NCBI GenBank assembly: GCA_050942895.1
Contig: JBMNOE010000003.1
Span: forward strand, 62,001-126,000
From: JBNRMR01 sp050942895
GTDB taxonomy: Bacteria; Bacillota; Clostridia; Christensenellales; UBA1750
Length of the DNA: 64,000 nucleotides
Direction of reading: 5' to 3'
The position numbers and the translations under genes are program-made. How positions within the stretch are numbered: position 1 is the first letter of the stretch; each line of letters starts with the position of its first letter. Positions 42,721 to 51,980 of the stretch are shown here, one piece after another. A model generated the notes under the pieces. It was not told the origin of the DNA, made no database searches, and worked only from the letters and a program-made list of their open reading frames with translations.

Positions 42721-44160
42721 TTGAAGCGTAGCTTGTATTTGCGCCTGTTCTTGATGTTCTATGCGGTGCTGTTTGCCGTGATGGCGGTCATCACCGCGAC
42801 ATTTGCATACTCGCGCCAAAAGGCATTGAACGATCAGCAGGCGGAGATATTGAGCAGCCAGGCTCGATCACTTGCCCAGAGCGCCTATGACGCCTATGTG
42901 ACCGGCACTATGACCGAGGGGGCATACCAGCGCCTCGTCCTCGCTTTGAGCGATAATAAGACGGAAATATGCATAATCAACTACATGGGCAGCTATATTT
43001 ACATGACCAGTGTTGATAGCAGCCGACAGATATTGACCGAAGAAATGATAAACAGCATATATAATAGTGTGGTTTTGGGTGGAGAGGAGTTCATGTCCAC
43101 CAGCCAGCCGGATTTTTTTTTCAGCAAGCAGACTTTCACTATTGCCATGCCGGTTATGGGCGCGTTTTCAGGGGGAAACTGGGGCGCTGTTTGCCTGAGC
43201 CGGCAATTTTTGCCCATATCGATGAACCTGATGGACGGCCTGCTCTTTGGCATCGCTGCGGCGGTGTTGGTGCTGTCGGCATTTCTTTTGCTGTTTATGG
43301 TCAAAAGCGTGGTGAAGCCCCTTGGTGACATGGCTGAAAAGGCGCACAAATATGCCAGCGGAGACTTTTCTGTGAGGGCAGGGGTTTCCGGCATAAAGGA
43401 GATCGACATGCTGGCAGACAGTCTGAACACTATGGCGGAAGATCTCGCTAAGCTGGATCAGCTCAGGATAGGCTTTGTTGCCAACGTTTCCCATGAGCTG
43501 CGCTCGCCCCTTACCAGCATGAACGGCTATCTGCAAGGGATGCTGGACGAGACAATTCCCCCTGAGGACAGGGAAAAATACTTGAATGTGGTTTCTCAGG
43601 AGACAAAGAGGCTGACCCGTTTGGTGGAGGATCTTTTGAACCTTTCAAGGATAGAATCCGGGAATATGCCCATAAATAAGTCTAAGTTTGACATTTGCGA
43701 GTTGATGAGGCGGGTGCTGATAAAATATGAGGCCAGAATTAACTCCAAAAATCTGAACGTGGAAGTGATTTTTAACCCCGAGCAGTGCTATGTGAATGCC
43801 GATCCCGACAGAATCGAGCAGGTGATGTCCAATCTGGTGGACAACGCCATAAAGTTTTTGCCGGAGGAGGGCACCCTTTCCCTTTACACATCAAAGGGTG
43901 TGGAGAGCGTTTATGTGGGCGTGAAGGACAACGGCGCGGGGATCTCTCAGGAGGATCTGCCCTTCATATTTGAAAGATTCTATAAGGCGGATAAGGCCCA
44001 CACCTCCGGCACGGGCACCGGCTTAGGGCTTTCGATAGCGGCAAAAATAGTGGAATACCATGGCTATAAGCTCACCTGCAAGTCGGAGGAGGGCGAAGGC
44101 TCAGAGTTCAGCTTCCATCTGGAGCTGCACAAGTGCAATGAAGAAAAGAGGCAGCAATGA
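42721..44160 (+). CDS. sensor histidine kinase
   Basis: The protein of about 479 residues has two membrane helices (about 8-32 and 172-198) flanking an extracellular sensor region, then a HAMP domain. The dimerisation domain carries NVSHELRSPL (phospho-acceptor His258 counted from this start) and the ATPase domain has N, G1 (VKDNGAGIS), F and G2 (GTGTGLGLSIA) boxes. The TTG at 42721 is preferred because AGGGGTAGAGA precedes it; an ATG at 42697 is the alternative. Its stop overlaps the protease start by four bases. Confidence 0.92.
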   Translation: MKRSLYLRLFLMFYAVLFAVMAVITATFAYSRQKALNDQQAEILSSQARSLAQSAYDAYVTGTMTEGAYQRLVLALSDNKTEICIINYMGSYIYMTSVDSSRQILTEEMINSIYNSVVLGGEEFMSTSQPDFFFSKQTFTIAMPVMGAFSGGNWGAVCLSRQFLPISMNLMDGLLFGIAAAVLVLSAFLLLFMVKSVVKPLGDMAEKAHKYASGDFSVRAGVSGIKEIDMLADSLNTMAEDLAKLDQLRIGFVANVSHELRSPLTSMNGYLQGMLDETIPPEDREKYLNVVSQETKRLTRLVEDLLNLSRIESGNMPINKSKFDICELMRRVLIKYEARINSKNLNVEVIFNPEQCYVNADPDRIEQVMSNLVDNAIKFLPEEGTLSLYTSKGVESVYVGVKDNGAGISQEDLPFIFERFYKADKAHTSGTGTGLGLSIAAKIVEYHGYKLTCKSEEGEGSEFSFHLELHKCNEEKRQQ

Positions 44161-45509
44161 ACGATAATTTCAACACGCAGTTTCGTTATAGCGATGAAAA
44201 TGAAAGAAAGAGCGGCGGAAGGGTATTCGGCGCGATAGCCATTGTGCTGGTGGTGCTGATCACGTTTATAATGCTCATTTTGCTTATAATTTCCGGCGAT
44301 GATATCAATAAACTGCCCGAAAGTGGGGCTGAGGGCTCCTTTGGCGCGGCCATGCCTTCCCAGAGACCCCCGGGCGGCGGATCTGAAGGAAGCGGCGACG
44401 GCGATAAAAACGCTGACAAGGGCGACGGTGATGCGGGAAAAAATAATGGAATGCAGATAGTCACCGGCGGACCATCCAGCACCACTGTGCCGGACGGAAG
44501 CACAATAGGCCAGATACTTGCTTCGGAGGATAACCCTGTGGTGCGGGTCGCGGAGGAGATGAAAGAATCCGTTGTGGGCATAAGCGCCATGGTCGCCATG
44601 AGCGATTCCAGGGGCGTGACGGATTACATGCAATACAGCTACGGCTCAGGTGTAATAATTGAGGGCGACTTTATAATCACCAACCATCATGTGATAAACG
44701 GCGCGGATGCCATCAGCGTCACTTTCTTTGACGGCCAGATACTTGAAGCTCAGATAGTCGGCTCGGACGATATAAACGATATCGCGGTGCTGATGCTTTC
44801 CCAGGAGAGGGAAGGGGGGCTTAAGCCGGCAAAGCTGGGCGTATCGGGGGATCTTAATATCGGTCAGATGGCAATCGCCATAGGCAACCCCCTGGGCGAA
44901 TATTTTAACACCGTCACATTTGGCGCCATCAGCGCCCTTGACCGCGATCTCACCGTGGACGGCAAGGCCATGATTTTGATCCAGACGGATGCGGCGATAA
45001 ACTCCGGCAATTCCGGCGGCCCCCTGCTGAACGCCAGCGGAGAGGTGATAGGCATAAACACATATCAGGCGGCGGCATACACAGGCAGCGCTTCCGCACG
45101 CAAGGAGGGGCTGAATTTTGCGATACCTGTTGACATCATCAAGCCGGTTATTAACGAGATTATAAGAATAGGCAAGTACACAAGGCCGGGCCTTGGCATC
45201 GTCGGCTATGATTTCACTGAGCTTCAGGCAGCCTATTATGAGTATTACGAGGAGATCAAGGGCCTGATGGCGGGGCTTTATGTGTCAGAGGTGCCCGAAG
45301 GAGGCGGCGCGGCCATAGCGGGCGTGATGGCGGGGGATATTGTGACCCACATCGACGGGACGCGGGTGGAAACTTTCACCCAACTGCGCCAATATCTTGA
45401 AAAGAACAATCAGGTGGGGGACAGCGTTATGATAACCTTGATCAGATATGAAGAGGAGAGTAACAGCTTCCTGCCCACTGACTTTTCAATCACGCTGATA
45501 CCGGTATAA
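44157..45509 (+). CDS. HtrA/DegP-type serine protease, membrane-anchored
   Basis: The 450-residue protein has a short cytoplasmic N terminus, one membrane helix (about 22-44) and a disordered Gly/Asp-rich linker (about 50-100). A trypsin-like domain follows, with catalytic His178 (NHHVI), Asp208 (NDIAVL) and Ser286 (GNSGGP), then a C-terminal PDZ domain (about 355-445). Such proteases degrade misfolded proteins outside the membrane. The four-base overlap with the histidine kinase gene places it under the same two-component control. Confidence 0.93.
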   Translation: MNDNFNTQFRYSDENERKSGGRVFGAIAIVLVVLITFIMLILLIISGDDINKLPESGAEGSFGAAMPSQRPPGGGSEGSGDGDKNADKGDGDAGKNNGMQIVTGGPSSTTVPDGSTIGQILASEDNPVVRVAEEMKESVVGISAMVAMSDSRGVTDYMQYSYGSGVIIEGDFIITNHHVINGADAISVTFFDGQILEAQIVGSDDINDIAVLMLSQEREGGLKPAKLGVSGDLNIGQMAIAIGNPLGEYFNTVTFGAISALDRDLTVDGKAMILIQTDAAINSGNSGGPLLNASGEVIGINTYQAAAYTGSASARKEGLNFAIPVDIIKPVINEIIRIGKYTRPGLGIVGYDFTELQAAYYEYYEEIKGLMAGLYVSEVPEGGGAAIAGVMAGDIVTHIDGTRVETFTQLRQYLEKNNQVGDSVMITLIRYEEESNSFLPTDFSITLIPV

Positions 45510-45574
45510 ACTTCTACGGCGGCATTTGTGCCAAGGCAGAAAAAGAGATATAAAAAAACGCAGAAAAATAACTA

Positions 45575-45603
45575 TTGTGTAATACTTTGGTATGGCTTAT
45601 AAT
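45575..45603 (+). promoter_or_regulatory. zapA promoter
   Basis: TTGTGT (45575-45580) and TATAAT (45598-45603) are 17 bases apart. Confidence 0.55.
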
Positions 45604-45650
45604 GATGTATAAGCATTGAAGATCATATCATTTGAAATGGAGTGGATACC

Positions 45651-45980
45651 GTGGCCAAAAATAGAACCGTTGTGAAAGTTGGGGGCAGAGAATATACCAT
45701 GCTGAGCGACGAAGCTCCCGAATATATCCATAGGGTCGCGGCATATGTTGACAGAAAGATGGAGGAAATCAATGTCGCTTCCAAGCTTTCAAACGTGATG
45801 CTGGCCGTTCTTGCCGCTTTGAATATAACGGACGAGCTTTTAAAGGCCCAGGATGACAATGCCCGCATGCGCAAGGATCTTGGCGAGGCCAGGCAGCAGC
45901 TTAATCTTTTGCAGAGGGAGAACAGCTCCATAAAGGACAGGCTTAGGGGCGCCATCGATGAGATGGAAAAGAGAAAATAA
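45651..45980 (+). CDS. zapA: cell division protein ZapA
   Basis: ZapA promotes bundling of FtsZ filaments at the division ring. The 109-residue protein has an N-terminal globular part (VVKVGGREYTMLSDEAPEYI, then AAYVDRKMEEI) and a C-terminal coiled coil (about 65-109). The GTG at 45651 is chosen because GGAGTG lies nine bases upstream; a GTG at 45642 overlaps that site. It is commonly found beside mutS2 in Firmicutes, as here. Confidence 0.85.
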   Translation: MAKNRTVVKVGGREYTMLSDEAPEYIHRVAAYVDRKMEEINVASKLSNVMLAVLAALNITDELLKAQDDNARMRKDLGEARQQLNLLQRENSSIKDRLRGAIDEMEKRK

Positions 45981-46076
45981 GCTGTCCATATAGCAGAAAG
46001 AGCATTAGATTTAGAAATTATTTTATAGATCGTATCGTGAGCTGGTGCCTTTGCGCCCGGCTCCATTTTTATCGGC

Positions 46077-46106
46077 TTGCCATGTGACATGCAAAATAAC
46101 TATAAC
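46077..46106 (+). promoter_or_regulatory. possible mutS2 promoter
   Basis: TTGCCA (46077-46082) and TATAAC (46101-46106) are 18 bases apart, 28 bases before the mutS2 ATG. Confidence 0.4.
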
Positions 46107-46133
46107 TATTTTTACAATACAGGAGATGCCAAT

Positions 46134-48497
46134 ATGCAGGAACGCTCCCTTAGAGTTTTGGAGTTCAACAAGATAAAAGGCATTTTGGTGGAATATGCGG
46201 TCTCCTCCATGGGCAGGGAGATCTGCGAGGGGCTTGTGCCTTCGAAAAGCCTGAAAGAAATCCAAAAAATGCTGGAAGAAACCGAGGAAACAAATGTGCT
46301 GCTGACAAGGCTGGGCTATAACCCCGTTCCCGCCTTTGAGGATATCACAGTGCAGCTAAAAAAGGCGGAGATCGGCTCCACGCTTTCGCCCAAGGACTTG
46401 CTCCTTTGCGCGGAATGCATGAGGGCCGCACGAAGTCTGCGCCAGTCGCTGGTGAAGGAAAAGGACGAGGGCGCAGCAATCTCCATCATAGGACAGATGG
46501 CGTCAAGGCTCACCACCATGCGGGAGATCGAAAGCGAGATAACGATGGCGGTCATATCCGAAACGGAGCTGGCTGACGGCGCATCGCCGGCCCTGAGCGA
46601 CATACGCCGCAAAATCCGCCGCGCAAACGAGCGTATAAAGGAAAAGCTCAACAGCTATCTGCACAGCCAGGCCACACAGAAATATTTGCAGGAGAACGTA
46701 ATTACCATAAGGAATGGCAGGTATGTGCTGCCGGTCAAGCAGGAATACAGGCAAAATGTTCCCGGCCTTATACACGACCAGTCGGCGACGGGCTCCACGC
46801 TTTTCATTGAGCCGATGGCTGTGGTTGAAATGGGCAACGATATAAAGCAGCTAAGCTCCCAGGAGAACGCGGAGATCGAGCGGATTTTGTCGTCGCTGAC
46901 GGCGAAAATCGCCCCTTACGCCGATGCGCTTGCAGGAAATCTGCAAATAATGGCCCGCATTGATTTCGCATTCGCCAAGGGCGCTCTTTCCAAGAACCTT
47001 CGCGGCACCATGCCCAAGATGAACGACGCGGGTTTTTTAAGCATAAAAAGAGGTAGACACCCGCTGATAAACCCCCAAGAGGTGGTGCCCATTTCCCTTT
47101 GGATCGGCAAGGATTTCACCACGCTGGTGGTCACAGGCCCCAACACGGGCGGCAAAACAGTGACCCTTAAAACCGTGGGTCTTTTTGCGCTGATGGCCCA
47201 GGCGGGGCTGCATGTTCCGGCGGATTTTGGCACGGAGCTATGCGTGTTTGATCAGATCTTTGCCGATATCGGCGATGAGCAGTCAATCGAGCAGAGCCTT
47301 TCCACATTCTCATCACATATGACGAATATAGTGAGCATTTTGGAGAATCTGACTGAGAAATCCCTGGTTTTGTTCGATGAATTAGGCGCGGGCACCGATC
47401 CCACCGAGGGCGCTTCGCTTGCGCAGGCGATATTGGATGTCTTGCTAAAGCGCAATATCATCACTTTGGCCACCACCCATTACAGCGAGCTGAAGGCATA
47501 TGCCCTTACAACCTCCGGCGTGCAGAACGCTTCCGTTGAGTTCGACGTGGAGACATTAAGACCCACATACAGGCTCAGCATCGGCATACCGGGCAAGTCT
47601 AACGCATTTGACATATCAAAGCGGCTGGGGCTTTCCCAGGGCATAATTGATCAGGCGAAGGAGCGGCTCTCCCAGGAGCAGATCCGCTTCGAGGACGTGA
47701 TATCAAACGCCGAATATCACCGCCAGGTGGCCGAGCAGGAAAGGAAGCTCGCCGAGGAGGCAAGGATTGAAATAACCCGCCTGCAAGATGAGATAGAAAT
47801 CCGGCGTGAGAAGCTGGAAAACCAGCGGGAGATCATACTTAAAAAAGCCCGCGAGGAAGCCAGGCGCATACTCTATTCCGCAAAGGATCAGTCCGAGAGG
47901 ATAATCGGCGAGCTGAAAAAGACCGCTCACGAGCAGGCTGTCGCTTCACGTGAAGCCAACAAGGCCAAACAGGAGCTGGATTCCATGCTGAGCGAATACG
48001 GCGAAAAAATAGAGGCGGGTGCGTTGGAAAGGCTTTCATCGCCGCCGAAATCGGTTTCGCCGGGGGATAGCGTTCACATCATCAGCATAGGCGCGCAGGG
48101 AACTGTCCTTTCAAGGCCCGACGAAAAGGGACAGGTGCAAGTGCAGGCAGGCATAATGAAGATCAATGTGCCCCTTAAAAACCTGCGGCTTGCAAATAAA
48201 GAAAAGCAGGAGAAGGGTGCTATCAGGCGCAATATTGATATGTCCACCCGCCATGTGCCTTTGGAGCTCGATGTTCGCGGCCAATTGTTGGAGGAGGCCG
48301 TCGAAAACGTGGATAAATATCTGGACGATGCTTACCTCGCCTCCCGCAAGGAGGTTTCCGTCATCCACGGCAAGGGGACCGGGGCTTTGCGCGCAGGGCT
48401 TCAGGAGCATCTAAAGAGACATCCTCATGTGGAATCCTTTAGGGGCGGAAAGTTCGGGGAAGGCGAAGGCGGCGTGACTGTCATCAAGCTGAAATAG
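46134..48497 (+). CDS. mutS2: endonuclease MutS2 / RqcU
   Basis: MutS2 resolves branched DNA or, in Bacillus, splits collided ribosomes. The 787-residue protein has the MutS core and clamp, Walker A GPNTGGKT, Walker B LVLFDELGAGTDP and the Q-loop region. A long coiled coil (about 510-620) follows, then a KOW-like segment and a C-terminal Smr nuclease domain (LDVRGQLLEEA ... VIHGKGTGALR). ACAGGAG precedes the ATG at 46134; a longer upstream frame would overlap the promoter. Confidence 0.95.
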   Translation: MQERSLRVLEFNKIKGILVEYAVSSMGREICEGLVPSKSLKEIQKMLEETEETNVLLTRLGYNPVPAFEDITVQLKKAEIGSTLSPKDLLLCAECMRAARSLRQSLVKEKDEGAAISIIGQMASRLTTMREIESEITMAVISETELADGASPALSDIRRKIRRANERIKEKLNSYLHSQATQKYLQENVITIRNGRYVLPVKQEYRQNVPGLIHDQSATGSTLFIEPMAVVEMGNDIKQLSSQENAEIERILSSLTAKIAPYADALAGNLQIMARIDFAFAKGALSKNLRGTMPKMNDAGFLSIKRGRHPLINPQEVVPISLWIGKDFTTLVVTGPNTGGKTVTLKTVGLFALMAQAGLHVPADFGTELCVFDQIFADIGDEQSIEQSLSTFSSHMTNIVSILENLTEKSLVLFDELGAGTDPTEGASLAQAILDVLLKRNIITLATTHYSELKAYALTTSGVQNASVEFDVETLRPTYRLSIGIPGKSNAFDISKRLGLSQGIIDQAKERLSQEQIRFEDVISNAEYHRQVAEQERKLAEEARIEITRLQDEIEIRREKLENQREIILKKAREEARRILYSAKDQSERIIGELKKTAHEQAVASREANKAKQELDSMLSEYGEKIEAGALERLSSPPKSVSPGDSVHIISIGAQGTVLSRPDEKGQVQVQAGIMKINVPLKNLRLANKEKQEKGAIRRNIDMSTRHVPLELDVRGQLLEEAVENVDKYLDDAYLASRKEVSVIHGKGTGALRAGLQEHLKRHPHVESFRGGKFGEGEGGVTVIKLK

Positions 48498-48589
48498 CGG
48501 TTGAAGCTGCGCATAGTAGGCCCGATTATTTGCTGATGTTTGTGAAAAGAGTTATGGTCTGTTATTCTATTTATAGGGAAACAGAAACT

Positions 48590-49070
48590 CAAATGACAGC
48601 AATCACGCGATTTTCTATCCCGATAAAGTCGATAACCTGGGCGGTGCAGTCGATGAGATTTAAGACTTTACCTTTCAAAAAGCATAGTTGCGCGCGGTTA
48701 TCATCCGTTTTCCCCGGGATATTTCCAGGATAACCGGAAGCTGCTTGAGCAGCGTGGCTGGAGCATTGCTATTATTTCGCCTTTAGGCTGCACGCGTTTT
48801 GACAATATAGAAACTGCGCCAAAGCATCGGAGACAAGGATATGGACGCGAAATTTTGCATTATGTGACTAACTTTTGCCGCGAAAATAAATTTCCGAACT
48901 GCTTCCAATGGCCTGCGCACAAATCATCGGAAAAGATGAAAGATTGGTACAAGAAAGAATTCTTCTTCAGAATCACCGTGGAAGGGGCAGGGGAATCAAA
49001 GCGCAGCGGCAAGTTTATGCGCCATGACGGCGTGGTTGCTTTCCGGCTGGAAGCCTTTCAAAATGAATGA
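48590..49070 (+). pseudogene. GNAT acetyltransferase remnant
   Basis: Protein-like fragments appear in different frames. One, around 48606-48656, reads FYPDKVDNLGGAVDEI and stops. A longer open stretch from about 48657 to the TGA at 49068-49070 reads GYFQDNRKLLEQRGW and SPLGCTRFDN, then the acetyl-CoA-binding HRRQGYGREILHYV and RHDGVVAFRLE. There is no usable start codon before 48855 and no ribosome binding site. It looks like a small acetyltransferase gene inactivated by frameshifts. Its end overlaps the yqeG start, which may still depend on read-through of this region. Confidence 0.65.
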
Positions 49071-49591
49071 ATATGAACAGGAGAAGAGCGGTGGCGCATT
49101 ATTTGATGCCGGATGAAATACTTAAAACTATATACGACCTTGATATGGAGAGGCTTTGGGCAAGGGGTTGCAGGCATATCTTGCTTGATCTCGACAATAC
49201 TCTTGTGCCCTGGAACGCCATGGAGGTGCCTGACTGCCTGCTCAGCTGGACGGGGAGCCTGGCGGAGCGGGGTTTTAAGTGCGTCCTCGTTTCAAACAAC
49301 AGCGACGGAAGAACCAATACCGTGGCTAAGAGGCTCGACTTGCCTTACCTTGCAAATGCCGGAAAGCCAGGGAAAAAGGCCGCGATAAGAGCAATGGAGA
49401 TAATAAACGGATGTCCAAAAAGCAGCGCCATCGTGGGTGATCAGCTTATGACAGACATCTGGATGGGCAAAAAGGCGGGGCTTTACACTGTTTTGGTGTC
49501 GCCCATAAGCAATACAGAGTTTAAAGGGACAAAGCTGAACAGGATAATCGAAAGAGCATTGCTTTCCTCCATGGGCGTGGAGCGCCCTTAG
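49067..49591 (+). CDS. yqeG: YqeG family HAD-IIIA phosphatase
   Basis: The 174-residue HAD protein has motif I LLDLDNTLVPW, motif II VSNNS, KPGKKA (motif III) and VGDQLMTDIWMG (motif IV), the layout of YqeG. The family is conserved in Firmicutes and related to phosphatidylglycerophosphate phosphatase. No clear ribosome binding site is seen at the ATG 49067 or at 49073. The start overlaps the end of a dead acetyltransferase gene. Confidence 0.9.
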   Translation: MNMNRRRAVAHYLMPDEILKTIYDLDMERLWARGCRHILLDLDNTLVPWNAMEVPDCLLSWTGSLAERGFKCVLVSNNSDGRTNTVAKRLDLPYLANAGKPGKKAAIRAMEIINGCPKSSAIVGDQLMTDIWMGKKAGLYTVLVSPISNTEFKGTKLNRIIERALLSSMGVERP

Positions 49592-49600
49592 CGCGCCGTC

Positions 49601-51928
49601 ATGAAGGAGATGCGGCTGTTTTTTGGCAAAAGGCCACTGATGTGCGCCGTCTTGGCTTTTGCTTTAGGGATTGCGCTTGCCGGTAAATTCAGCGAAAGCT
49701 TTTATCTGGTGCTGGCAATCGCCGCCGCTGCCGCCGCCATATGTATTTTTATCAATTTCAGTAATTTTAACAATAAAAAATCATTCACCCTATGCGTATT
49801 GGCGTTTTTTGCAGCCTTTGCCCTTGGCTTCACCCGCACCTCCATTGTTTTGGAGGATGTAATCGAAATCGACCGCAGCGGTGTGCAGGTCAGGGCGACG
49901 ATAGATCGGGTTCTGCGCGAAGACAGGCTGGTCGTCAGCAAAATAACGGCCGATGGAGTTGAAATCAGGGGGAAGTCCCTTGTGGCTGTATATTCAAATT
50001 CACCGGATGAACTGCCGGAATTTTTGCCCGGCCAGACAATTGACATCGAAAAAAGCAGGATATTCACCCCCATGGAAAGGACAATGCCCTATGGCTTTTC
50101 ATATATGGAATACGCCATGTACAACGGCGCAAGGCTCAGCATAACGGCCTCTGTGGGGGATATCTCCCTGTCGGGCGGAAGAAGTCTTTTGATAGGAAAC
50201 GCCCAGCTCATAAGGAATCGCTTGGGCAGCCTGATCGATGAGGTTTACGGGGAAAATTCTGGCATTGTCAAGGCATTAATCATTGGGGCAAGGGATGAGC
50301 TTGATGAAGCAACGCTTGAAAACTTCCGCAAAAGCGGAGTGGTTCATGTGCTGTCTCTTTCGGGCCTTCATGCAAACATAATCGCATTTATTATTATGCT
50401 TCTGGTGGGCAGACTTCCGTTGAACTTTTCAGCAAGGCGCATGTTGGCTGTCCTGGCTCTTTTCACCTATTGCATGGTTGCGGGTATGTCGCCGTCGATT
50501 ATAAGGGCGGTGATAATGTCCGCCTGTCTTTTCGGGGGCAAAATTGTCCGCAGAGAGAGTGACGCGCTGACATCGCTTTCTCTGGCGGCCTTTATTATTC
50601 TGCTGGTAAATCCCACGGCCTTGCTTTACAGCATAAGCTTTCAGCTTTCATTCATGGCTGTTGCGGGCATTGCGCTGCTGAACAGGCCGCTTTTGAAACT
50701 GATGCGGGGTGAAAACAACCTGATTTTAAATGCGGCAGCCCTAACGGTTTCGGCCCAACTGGGCGTGCTGCCACTTATGGCCTATTATTTCCACGAGGTA
50801 TCGATAGTGGGGATAGTGGCAAACATTCTGGTGGTGCCTGTTATATCGCTGGTGTTAATTGCTTCAATAGCCACGCTTATGCTGGCTCTCGTTTTGCCGC
50901 TGTCTGTAGTCAGCTTCATTGCAGGGGGAAGCGTCGCCCTGTTTGCGCTGGCTTCATATATCTCAGCCGTTTTTGCATGGCTTCCGTTTTCCACGGTAAA
51001 AGTGCACGCGCCGGGGTTTATCAGTTTTTTTCTTTATTATTCAGCCATTATAATACGGCTGGACAAAAAGGAAGCGAAAATTGCTGCAAGGCTTATTTTG
51101 GCGGCTTTGTCCCTGATACTGTTTGTGATAAAGCCCGCTATTGAGCGCCCGAATGAATTTACAATGGTGAGCTTCGATGTGGGCAACGGCGACGCGACCC
51201 TCCTTAGAAATAGCGATGCGGCGGTATTAATTGACTGCGGAGAGGAGAGCGCCGGACTTTATCATTCGATAGCGGGGCAGGGAATTGTGCTGGACGCTTT
51301 CGTGCTTACCCACGGGCATGATGATCATGGCGGCGGCTTGAAAAAACTGGTTGAATATGCTAAAGTAAAGAGTATCGTACTCTGGCATGGCGCTGATTTT
51401 ACCCAGTATAGCCCGATGACCTTGGAGGCGCTGGCTCTTGCGGCGGACAGGGGAATCCCCATAGAGCTGGTGGGCGAGGGCGACATCCTCACCAAGGGCG
51501 AGATTAGCCTTGAAATACTGTGGCCCATATACCGGACAGAGGATGAGAACGACAACTCATTGATGATACTGGCCGAAAGTGACTCTCATAGGGTGATGCT
51601 AACCGGCGATGCGGGCTTTTTGCCCGAAGTATATGCGGGGGCAAGGGCGGATGTGCTGAAGGTAGGCCACCATGGAAGTAAATATTCCACATCTTCTGAG
51701 TTTTTGGAAAAGGTCATGCCTAAGTATGCGGTGATATCTGTGGGCAGAAACAGCCATGGCCACCCAACACCGCAGACAATCCAAAGGCTGGAGGAAAAGG
51801 GCGCGGCGGTTATGACCACTTTAGATAACGGCACTATAACTTTTTCTTTCAAGGGCGAAGGCGAGATCGAAATCAGCGCATATGGTGAAAACGGCCCGAG
51901 GGAGATAAAAGAGTTAATAGAAAAATAA
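49601..51928 (+). CDS. comEC: DNA internalisation channel ComEC/Rec2
   Basis: ComEC forms the membrane channel that takes up single-stranded DNA in natural transformation. The 775-residue protein has N-terminal helices, an OB-like soluble part (about 60-180) and a competence domain of many helices (GVVHVLSLSGLHANI, MSPSIIRAVIM). A C-terminal metallo-beta-lactamase domain with THGHDDHGGG, TGDAG and KVGHHGS (from about residue 515) completes it. All three parts are intact. No comEA or comGA is in the window, so competence is only possible. The exact start is unclear because AAGGAG lies between two ATGs. Confidence 0.92.
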   Translation: MKEMRLFFGKRPLMCAVLAFALGIALAGKFSESFYLVLAIAAAAAAICIFINFSNFNNKKSFTLCVLAFFAAFALGFTRTSIVLEDVIEIDRSGVQVRATIDRVLREDRLVVSKITADGVEIRGKSLVAVYSNSPDELPEFLPGQTIDIEKSRIFTPMERTMPYGFSYMEYAMYNGARLSITASVGDISLSGGRSLLIGNAQLIRNRLGSLIDEVYGENSGIVKALIIGARDELDEATLENFRKSGVVHVLSLSGLHANIIAFIIMLLVGRLPLNFSARRMLAVLALFTYCMVAGMSPSIIRAVIMSACLFGGKIVRRESDALTSLSLAAFIILLVNPTALLYSISFQLSFMAVAGIALLNRPLLKLMRGENNLILNAAALTVSAQLGVLPLMAYYFHEVSIVGIVANILVVPVISLVLIASIATLMLALVLPLSVVSFIAGGSVALFALASYISAVFAWLPFSTVKVHAPGFISFFLYYSAIIIRLDKKEAKIAARLILAALSLILFVIKPAIERPNEFTMVSFDVGNGDATLLRNSDAAVLIDCGEESAGLYHSIAGQGIVLDAFVLTHGHDDHGGGLKKLVEYAKVKSIVLWHGADFTQYSPMTLEALALAADRGIPIELVGEGDILTKGEISLEILWPIYRTEDENDNSLMILAESDSHRVMLTGDAGFLPEVYAGARADVLKVGHHGSKYSTSSEFLEKVMPKYAVISVGRNSHGHPTPQTIQRLEEKGAAVMTTLDNGTITFSFKGEGEIEISAYGENGPREIKELIEK

Positions 51929-51954
51929 AGAAAAAAGAGAAAAAAGAGAAAAAG
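51927..51954. repeat. A/G-only simple repeat upstream of holA
   Basis: Two and a half copies of a nine-base AAAAAAGAG-like unit fill the comEC-holA gap. Only A and G occur on this strand across the stretch. Confidence 0.7.
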
Positions 51955-51980
51955 ATCAACAAAGGATAGAAGATAAAAGC

